Below are positions 58,689 to 64,000 of a DNA stretch of 64,000 nucleotides, piece after piece. This stretch comes from Dactylosporangium vinaceum (GTDB lineage: Bacteria > Actinomycetota > Actinomycetes > Mycobacteriales > Micromonosporaceae). The notes under the pieces are model-generated. The model searched no databases. It was not told the DNA's origin and worked only from the letters and a program-made list of their open reading frames with translations. Within the stretch, counting starts at the first letter, position 1, and each line of letters starts with the position of its first letter. Location: NCBI RefSeq assembly GCF_019904175.1, contig NZ_CP061913.1:930001-994000 (forward strand), given 5' to 3'. The position numbers and the translations under genes were made by a program.

Positions 58689-60161
58689 GTGAGAAACGCG
58701 ATCATCCTGGCCGCCGGCGAAGGCAAGCGGATGAAGTCCGCGATCCCCAAGGTCCTGCATCCCCTGCTCGGGCGCACGCTGCTCGGGCACGTGCTGGCCG
58801 CGGCGGAGCCCTTCCTGGAGCACGGGACCGTCACCGTCGTCGTCGGCCACGGCGGCGACCTGGTGCGCGAGCACCTGGCCCAGGTGGCGCCGGAGGCCCG
58901 CCCGGTCACCCAGGAGGAGCGGCGGGGCACGGGGCACGCGGTGCGCATCGCGCTCGACGCCAACCTGGAGCTCAGCGGCACGGTGGTGGTGCTCAACGGC
59001 GACATCCCGCTGCTGCGGGCCGAGACCCTCGCCGCGCTCGTGCACACCCACGAGCACACCGGGGCGTCGGCCACGGTGCTGACCGCCGAGGTGGGTGACC
59101 CCACCGGCCTCGGGCGCATCGTGCGCAACCGGGGCGGGGAGTTCTCGGCGATCGTCGAGGACCGCGACGCGACGCCGGAGCAGCGGGCCATCCGGGAGAT
59201 CAACTCTGGGGCGTACGTGTTCGAGGCGGCCGCGCTGCGCGAGATGCTCGGCAAGCTCTCCTCGGACAACGACCAGGGGGAGGAGTACCTCACCGACGTC
59301 ATCGGCATGCTGGCCGCGGCCGGCGCCCCGATCGTCGCCCACCGCGCCCCCGACGCCACCGAGACCCTCGGCGCCAACGACCGGGCCGAGCTGGCGGGCC
59401 TGCGGGCGCTGATGCGCGACCGGATCAACGGCGACTGGATGCGGGCCGGGGTGGCGATCGTCGACCCGGCGACCACCTGGATCGACGTGACAGTGACGCT
59501 GGAGCGCGACGCGGTGATCGAGCCCAACACCCACCTGCGCGGCGCGACGAGCGTCGGCGAGGGTGCCGTGGTCGGCCCCGACACCTCGCTCATCGACGTG
59601 GTCGTCGGCCCGGGCGCGGCGGTCGTGCGCACCCACGCGGTGTCGTCGCAGATCGGGCCCCAGGCGTCGGTCGGGCCGTTCGCCTACCTGCGCCCCGGCT
59701 CGCAGCTCGGGCGCAAGGCGAAGATCGGCACGTTCGTCGAGACGAAGGCGGCGACGCTCGGCGAGGGCGCGAAAGTTCCACACCTGTCCTACGTCGGCGA
59801 CGCCACCATCGGCGAGCACACCAACATCGGCGCGGCCTCGGTGTTCGTCAACTACGACGGCGTGCGCAAGCAGCGCTCCGTGATCGGCGCACACGCCCGG
59901 ACCGGCGCCGACAACATGTTCGTCGCGCCGGTGACGGTCGGTGACGGCGCCTACACGGCCGCGGGCAGCGTCATCATCAAGGACGTCCCGCCCGGCGCGC
60001 TGGGTGTTTCCCGAGCTCAGCAGCGCAACATCGAGGGCTGGGTGCAGCGCAAACGGGCGGGAACCGCCGCTGCCGAGGCGGCCGAAGCGGCCCTGGCACG
60101 TGAACAAAGCCACGCCGGGGCTGGTGAGGTGGCTGAAACGGGTCCAGCCGACGAACAATGA
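58689..60161 (+). CDS. glmU: Bifunctional GlcN-1-P acetyltransferase / GlcNAc-1-P uridyltransferase
   Basis: 490 aa. The N-terminal pyrophosphorylase has ILAAGEGKRMKSAIPKVLH (5-23); the C-terminal left-handed beta helix has hexapeptide repeats and GNDMFV-type contacts. It makes UDP-GlcNAc for peptidoglycan. GTG 58689 is preferred, with GAGGAG 6 nt upstream; ATG 58656 is in frame but lacks a ribosome site. prs follows after 36 bp. Confidence 0.97.
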   Translation: MRNAIILAAGEGKRMKSAIPKVLHPLLGRTLLGHVLAAAEPFLEHGTVTVVVGHGGDLVREHLAQVAPEARPVTQEERRGTGHAVRIALDANLELSGTVVVLNGDIPLLRAETLAALVHTHEHTGASATVLTAEVGDPTGLGRIVRNRGGEFSAIVEDRDATPEQRAIREINSGAYVFEAAALREMLGKLSSDNDQGEEYLTDVIGMLAAAGAPIVAHRAPDATETLGANDRAELAGLRALMRDRINGDWMRAGVAIVDPATTWIDVTVTLERDAVIEPNTHLRGATSVGEGAVVGPDTSLIDVVVGPGAAVVRTHAVSSQIGPQASVGPFAYLRPGSQLGRKAKIGTFVETKAATLGEGAKVPHLSYVGDATIGEHTNIGAASVFVNYDGVRKQRSVIGAHARTGADNMFVAPVTVGDGAYTAAGSVIIKDVPPGALGVSRAQQRNIEGWVQRKRAGTAAAEAAEAALAREQSHAGAGEVAETGPADEQ

Positions 60162-60197
60162 GCGCAACCACGAGATGATCGGGAGCGGGCGGACCCA

Positions 60198-61178
60198 ATG
60201 GCCAGCATCAGTTCGGAGAACCGCAAGAACCTCATGCTCTTCTCCGGCCGGGGATTCCCCGCGCTGGCCGAGGAGATCGGCGCGGTGCTCGGGGTCGACC
60301 CGACTCCGATGGACGCCTACGACTTCGCCAGCGGCGAGATCTTCATCCGGTACCGCGAATCGGTCCGTGGCTCCGACGCGTTCGTCGTGCAGTCGATGGT
60401 CTCGCCGATCAACGACTGGCTGATGGAGACGCTGATCATGGTCGACGCCCTCAAGCGGGGCTCGGCCAAGCGCACCACCGTGGTGCTGCCGTTCTACCCG
60501 TATGCCCGGCAGGACAAGAAGCACCGCGGCCGCGAGCCGATCTCGGCCCGGCTCATCGCCGACCTGCTCAAGACCGCTGGGGCCAACCGCATCCTCACCG
60601 TCGACCTGCACACCGCGCAGATCCAGGGCTTCTTCGACGGCCCCGTCGACCACCTGTTCGCGATGGCCACGCTGGCCGACCACATCGAGGCCAAGTACGC
60701 CGGCCGCCCGATGACCGTCGTCGCCCCCGACTCCGGCCGGGTGCGGGTGGCCGAGCGGTGGACCGACCGGCTCGGCGGCTGCCCCCTCGCGTTCATCCAC
60801 AAGACCCGCGACCCCACCAAGCCCAACCAGGTCGTGGCCAACCGCGTGGTCGGCGAGGTCGAGGGCCGGGTCTGCCTGATCGTCGACGACATGATCGACA
60901 CCGGCGGCACGATCGTCAGCGCGGCCGACATCCTGTTCAACGAGGGCGCGGCCGAGGTCGTGGTCGCGGCCACCCACCCGGTCCTGTCCGACCCGGCCTG
61001 CTCCCGCCTGGACGCCAGCCGGATCAGTGAGGTCGTGGTCACGAACACGCTGCCCCTGCCGCCGGACCGCAAGGTGGAGAAGATCACGCAGCTGTCCATC
61101 GCCCCGCTGCTGGCCCGCGCGATCCGCGAGGTCTTCGACGACGGCTCGGTCACCACGCTCTTCGGCGGGCTTTCATAA
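60198..61178 (+). CDS. prs: Ribose-phosphate pyrophosphokinase
   Basis: 326 aa PRPP synthetase. The PRPP loop is in LIVDDMIDTGGTI, the ATP/R5P flag region is YPYARQDKKHRGREPISA, and VDLHTAQIQGFF is present. Supplies PRPP to purine, pyrimidine, His and Trp pathways and to cell-wall arabinan precursors. ATG 60198; next to glmU, a conserved pair. Confidence 0.97.
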   Translation: MASISSENRKNLMLFSGRGFPALAEEIGAVLGVDPTPMDAYDFASGEIFIRYRESVRGSDAFVVQSMVSPINDWLMETLIMVDALKRGSAKRTTVVLPFYPYARQDKKHRGREPISARLIADLLKTAGANRILTVDLHTAQIQGFFDGPVDHLFAMATLADHIEAKYAGRPMTVVAPDSGRVRVAERWTDRLGGCPLAFIHKTRDPTKPNQVVANRVVGEVEGRVCLIVDDMIDTGGTIVSAADILFNEGAAEVVVAATHPVLSDPACSRLDASRISEVVVTNTLPLPPDRKVEKITQLSIAPLLARAIREVFDDGSVTTLFGGLS

Positions 61179-61388
61179 CGCCCCGGGGAGGGATCGGGGA
61201 GTTTACTGGGCACTGGTAGGCTAGTGCGGTTGCCACGGCGAGGGTGCTGCTAATAGGCGGCTCCGTGATCGACGCGGTGCTCCGGGCCTGTGCCCCGTGC
61301 GCCCCCTCGCCCGAGCACCGCACCACAGACAACTTTTACCGGTCGCGCCGGCCGGTGCCCGCCGCACAACCGCATCAGGAGTTTTGTC

Positions 61389-62006
61389 GTGTCCGAGGTA
61401 AAGATCAGCGCCGAGCCCCGCACGGAGTTCGGCAAGGGTGGTGCCCGCCGCACGCGCCGGGCCGGCAAGGTGCCAGCCGTGCTGTACGGCCACGGCGAGA
61501 AGCCCCGCCACATCGCCCTCCCCGCCCGTGAGTTCGCCGCGGCGATCCGCCACGGCGGCAACAACCAGATCTTCAACATCGAGATCTCCGACGGCAGCGC
61601 CGCCCTGGCACTGCCCAAGGCCATCCAGAAGGACCCGATCAAGGACACCTACGAGCACGTGGACCTGCTCGTGGTCCGCCGTGGCGAGAAGGTCACCGTC
61701 GAGGTCCCCGTCCGGCTCACCGGCGAGGCGGCTCGCGACACCATGGTCATGACCGAGAGCAACACGCTCTCCATCCTGGCCGACGCGACGAAGCTGCCCG
61801 AGCACCTGGAGGCCTCGCTCGACGGCCTCGAGGCCGGCAGCCAGATCAAGGCGTCCGACGTCACGCTCCCCGAAGGCACCGAGCTGGCGGCCGACCCCGA
61901 CTTCGTCATCGCGATCGTCCAGGCCAACCAGGACCAGTCGATCGAGTCGGACAGCACCGAGGAAGCCCCGGCCGAGACGCCGGAGCCCGCGGCTGCCGAG
62001 GCCTGA
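61389..62006 (+). CDS. rplY: 50S ribosomal protein L25, general stress (Ctc) type
   Basis: 205 aa: N-terminal L25 domain (RTEFGKGGARRTRRAGKVPA) with a C-terminal TL5/Ctc beta domain and an acidic tail (ESDSTEEAPAETPEPAAAEA) that may be specific to this group. It binds 5S rRNA. GTG 61389 with AGGAG 8 nt upstream. The 210-bp leader (61179-61388) has a TAGGCT -10 near 61218 but no known riboswitch that I recognise. Confidence 0.95.
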   Translation: MSEVKISAEPRTEFGKGGARRTRRAGKVPAVLYGHGEKPRHIALPAREFAAAIRHGGNNQIFNIEISDGSAALALPKAIQKDPIKDTYEHVDLLVVRRGEKVTVEVPVRLTGEAARDTMVMTESNTLSILADATKLPEHLEASLDGLEAGSQIKASDVTLPEGTELAADPDFVIAIVQANQDQSIESDSTEEAPAETPEPAAAEA

Positions 62007-62037
62007 TCCAGCCCGACCCCCGGGAACGCCGAGCACG

Positions 62038-62075
62038 AAGGTCGCGACCGCCATCATCGGCGGCCGCGGCCTTTC
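62038..62075 (+). terminator. Terminator between rplY and pth
   Basis: 15-bp stem AAGGTCGCGACCGCC / GGCGGCCGCGGCCTT with two G-T pairs, 6-nt loop, then TCCC. Weak T tract; partial readthrough to pth likely. Confidence 0.65.
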
Positions 62076-62094
62076 CCTATGAGGAGGCACGACG

Positions 62095-62682
62095 GTGACC
62101 GACGCCGCACCCTGGCTGGTCGTCGGACTGGGCAACCCCGGCCCCGAACATGCCCGGCACCGCCACAACGTCGGGTTCATGGTCGCCGACCTGCTGGCCG
62201 GGCGGGCCGGGCTGCGCTTCGGCAAGCACCGCCGGGTCGTCGCCGACGTCGCCGAGGGCCGCCTGCGCGTCGGCGGCCCGCGCCTGGTGCTGGTGAAGCC
62301 GCTGACCTACATGAACCTCGCGGGCGGCCCGGTGGCCGGCCTGGCCCAGTTCTACAAGGTCCCGCGGGAGCAGGTCATCGCCGTCCACGACGAGCTCGAC
62401 ATCCCCTGGACCCAGCTGCGGCTCAAGCAGGGCGGCGGCGAGGGCGGCCACAACGGCCTGCGCTCGATGTCGAGCTCGCTGGGTGGCAAGGACTACCTGC
62501 GGGTGCGCTTCGGCATCGGCCGCCCACCCGGCCGCCAGCAGCCGGCCGACTTCGTGCTGTCCGACTTCTCGGCCGTCGAGCGCAAGGAGCTTGACTTCTT
62601 CGTCGACCGGGCCGCGGACGCGGTCGAGATGATAATCGACCAGGGCCTCGAGGCGGCCCAGAACCGCTATCACGCGGACTAA
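62095..62682 (+). CDS. pth: Peptidyl-tRNA hydrolase
   Basis: 195 aa; recycles peptidyl-t[21 protein letters not shown] (10-27) with the catalytic His, [20 protein letters not shown] (catalytic Asp) and [12 protein letters not shown] are all intact. GTG 62095 with GAGGAGG upstream. Confidence 0.97.
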   Translation: MTDAAPWLVVGLGNPGPEHARHRHNVGFMVADLLAGRAGLRFGKHRRVVADVAEGRLRVGGPRLVLVKPLTYMNLAGGPVAGLAQFYKVPREQVIAVHDELDIPWTQLRLKQGGGEGGHNGLRSMSSSLGGKDYLRVRFGIGRPPGRQQPADFVLSDFSAVERKELDFFVDRAADAVEMIIDQGLEAAQNRYHAD

Positions 62683-62805
62683 ACGACACGATCGTCTACC
62701 CATTGCCGGTCGTCCCGATTACCCGTCGGCGTGACGAATGTCCGAGTTGCACGTTGTACCCGAGGTTGCACCGTTTGATGGAAACGGTCCTTCTAAGGAG
62801 GCGAC

Positions 62806-64000
62806 GTGGCGATCGACAGCGGACACACCCGGGGCGGCCTGCGCCGTCCGGACCGCCGTCCGAGCCCCGTGCGCCGCAACGTCCAGCGCGCCCCCGTCTC
62901 ACCCGCCCCGGCCCCGGGCGCCGTGCGCACCCAGCCGGTGGTCGACCCGGCCCTCGCGGCCCAGGTCGAGGACGCCGTCCGCGGCAGCACGCCGTTCACC
63001 CGCGCACCGGTCCGCATCGCCGCGCCGGACATGCGGTCGGGAGCCGGGCGCACGTCGCGGCACCGGGCCCGGTGGGCGTGGGAGGGGCGCTACCTGCGCA
63101 CCCTCTTCGCCGTCGACTTCGTCATCGGCCTGCTGGCCGGTCTGGTGGCGTTCGAGGCGCGGTTCTCCAACGACCTCACCCGGTACACCAGCCGCTATGT
63201 GCTGCTGTCGATCCTGCTGCCGGTGGCGTTCACGGCCAGCCTGGCGGCCAACCGGGCCTACGAGAAGCGCCATCTGTTCGTCGGCACCGACGAATACCAG
63301 CGGGTGCTCCGGGCCGGGCTGGCGCTCACGGCGGCCACCGTCTTCATCGCCTACGCCTCCGAGATCCGCATCGCGCGCGTCTGGTTCTTCGTGGCGCTGC
63401 CCCTCGTCACGTTCGGCTGCCTGCTCGCCCGGTTCCTGCTGCGCAAGCTGCTGCACCGGGCCCGCAAGCTGCGCGGCGCGTGCATGCGCCGGGTCGTTGT
63501 CGTCGGGCACGAGCTGGCCGTCGAGGCCATGGCCCGGCAGCTGCGGCGCGAGCGGTACCACGGCCTGAAGGTGGTGGGGGCCTGCCTGCCGGCTCCCGGC
63601 ACGGTCGCCGACGTGCCGGTGCTCGGTGCGTTCGACGAGATCGCGGCGGCGGTGCGCAAGGCCCGGGCCGACACCGTGCTCGTGCTGTCGTGCCCGGAGC
63701 TCGACGGCCACGCGCTGCGCCGGCTGGCCTGGCACCTGGAGCGCGACGACATCGACCTCATTGTGGCCAGCACCCTGATCGACGTCGCCGGCAGCCGCAC
63801 GACCATCCGGCCGGTCGACGGCCTGCCGATGCTGCACGTCGAGCACCCGACCCTGACCGGGGCCCGCCGGCTCGTCAAGGCGCTTGTCGACCGGGCCGGC
63901 GCGGTACTGCTCCTGATGCTCTTCAGCCCACTTTTGGCGCTTCTTGCGCTGGCGGTTCGCGCGGACTCGGCAGGGCCGGTACTGTTCCGACAGGTACGAG
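62806..64000 (+). CDS. Exopolysaccharide polyprenyl glycosylphosphotransferase (3' end outside window)
   Basis: 398 codons visible. A long basic, Pro-rich N-terminus (1-95), then four membrane helices (about 103-230), a Rossmann-like CoA-binding-type domain (VVVVGHELAVEAMARQL), and the start of a fifth helix and the catalytic domain (ADSAGPVLFRQVR). It transfers a sugar-1-phosphate to undecaprenyl phosphate to start a polysaccharide. GTG 62806 has AAGGAGG 4 nt upstream. Just before it ACCGTTT-gatgg-AAACGGT (62770-62788) could be an operator or hairpin masking the leader. Confidence 0.88.
   Translation, partial: MAIDSGHTRGGLRRPDRRPSPVRRNVQRAPVSPAPAPGAVRTQPVVDPALAAQVEDAVRGSTPFTRAPVRIAAPDMRSGAGRTSRHRARWAWEGRYLRTLFAVDFVIGLLAGLVAFEARFSNDLTRYTSRYVLLSILLPVAFTASLAANRAYEKRHLFVGTDEYQRVLRAGLALTAATVFIAYASEIRIARVWFFVALPLVTFGCLLARFLLRKLLHRARKLRGACMRRVVVVGHELAVEAMARQLRRERYHGLKVVGACLPAPGTVADVPVLGAFDEIAAAVRKARADTVLVLSCPELDGHALRRLAWHLERDDIDLIVASTLIDVAGSRTTIRPVDGLPMLHVEHPTLTGARRLVKALVDRAGAVLLLMLFSPLLALLALAVRADSAGPVLFRQVR

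Overview
The window is high-GC actinobacterial DNA. GTG starts, 4-bp ATGA/GTGA overlaps and leaderless-type promoters are common. A protein O-mannosyltransferase lies divergent to an rsmI-like gene, and the order metG, tatD, rsmA, ispE, ABC-F, tRNA-Gln, glmU, prs, rplY, pth is an actinobacterial housekeeping block. The abundance of DUF7144/DUF4383-type membrane proteins and MalT-like LuxR regulators suggests Micromonosporaceae or a close relative; that placement is inference.

Layout. Bases 1-5.4 kb hold a three-gene cassette: a membrane-anchored kinase-like protein cut by the window edge, an FHA-domain ABC exporter, and a membrane protein fused to a nucleoside-phosphorylase-like domain. A frameshifted gene remnant follows. 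Bases 5.9-7.8 kb are a GntR(YtrA-type)-ABC transporter operon with a palindrome in its promoter. Bases 7.8-16.9 kb are mixed: a caspase-like protein, a secreted RTX-repeat protein, cell-surface glycan genes, a Clp-N-like protein, a metallophosphoesterase and a sarcosine-oxidase-like flavoenzyme.

Bases 16.9-22.4 kb form a large inverted repeat. Two 581-bp arms, each carrying a complete transcription unit for a very acidic 141-aa protein, flank 4,355 bp with a chemoreceptor, a GH18 chitinase, a short endonuclease V and an unknown gene. The segment could invert by recombination between the arms. An unusual RCK-domain membrane protein abuts the right arm.

Bases 27-41 kb are the most distinctive part. 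Three large STAND/LuxR (MalT-like) regulators are interspersed with a DivIVA-like coiled-coil protein, two membrane proteins of one family, a formylglycine-generating-enzyme-like protein and a PP2C phosphatase. Nearly every transcription unit here is preceded by the palindrome TCACCC-N5-GGGTGA (four exact and four one-mismatch sites). In seven cases it sits 23-24 nt before a CACAAT-like -10 element, and in six it is followed by a second TCACC-like half-site after 7 nt. I read this as a self-contained, previously unnamed regulon controlled by one or more of the three LuxR proteins.

Bases 41.9-43.6 kb hold a SpoIIE-type phosphatase-MarR operon with its own palindrome. Bases 43.7-62.7 kb are mainly housekeeping, with a PHP-domain gene split by a frameshift and a desaturase-TetR operon with a 31-bp operator. 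The last gene, a polyprenyl glycosylphosphotransferase, runs off the window end. All reading was by eye, so no similarity score or fold was computed.
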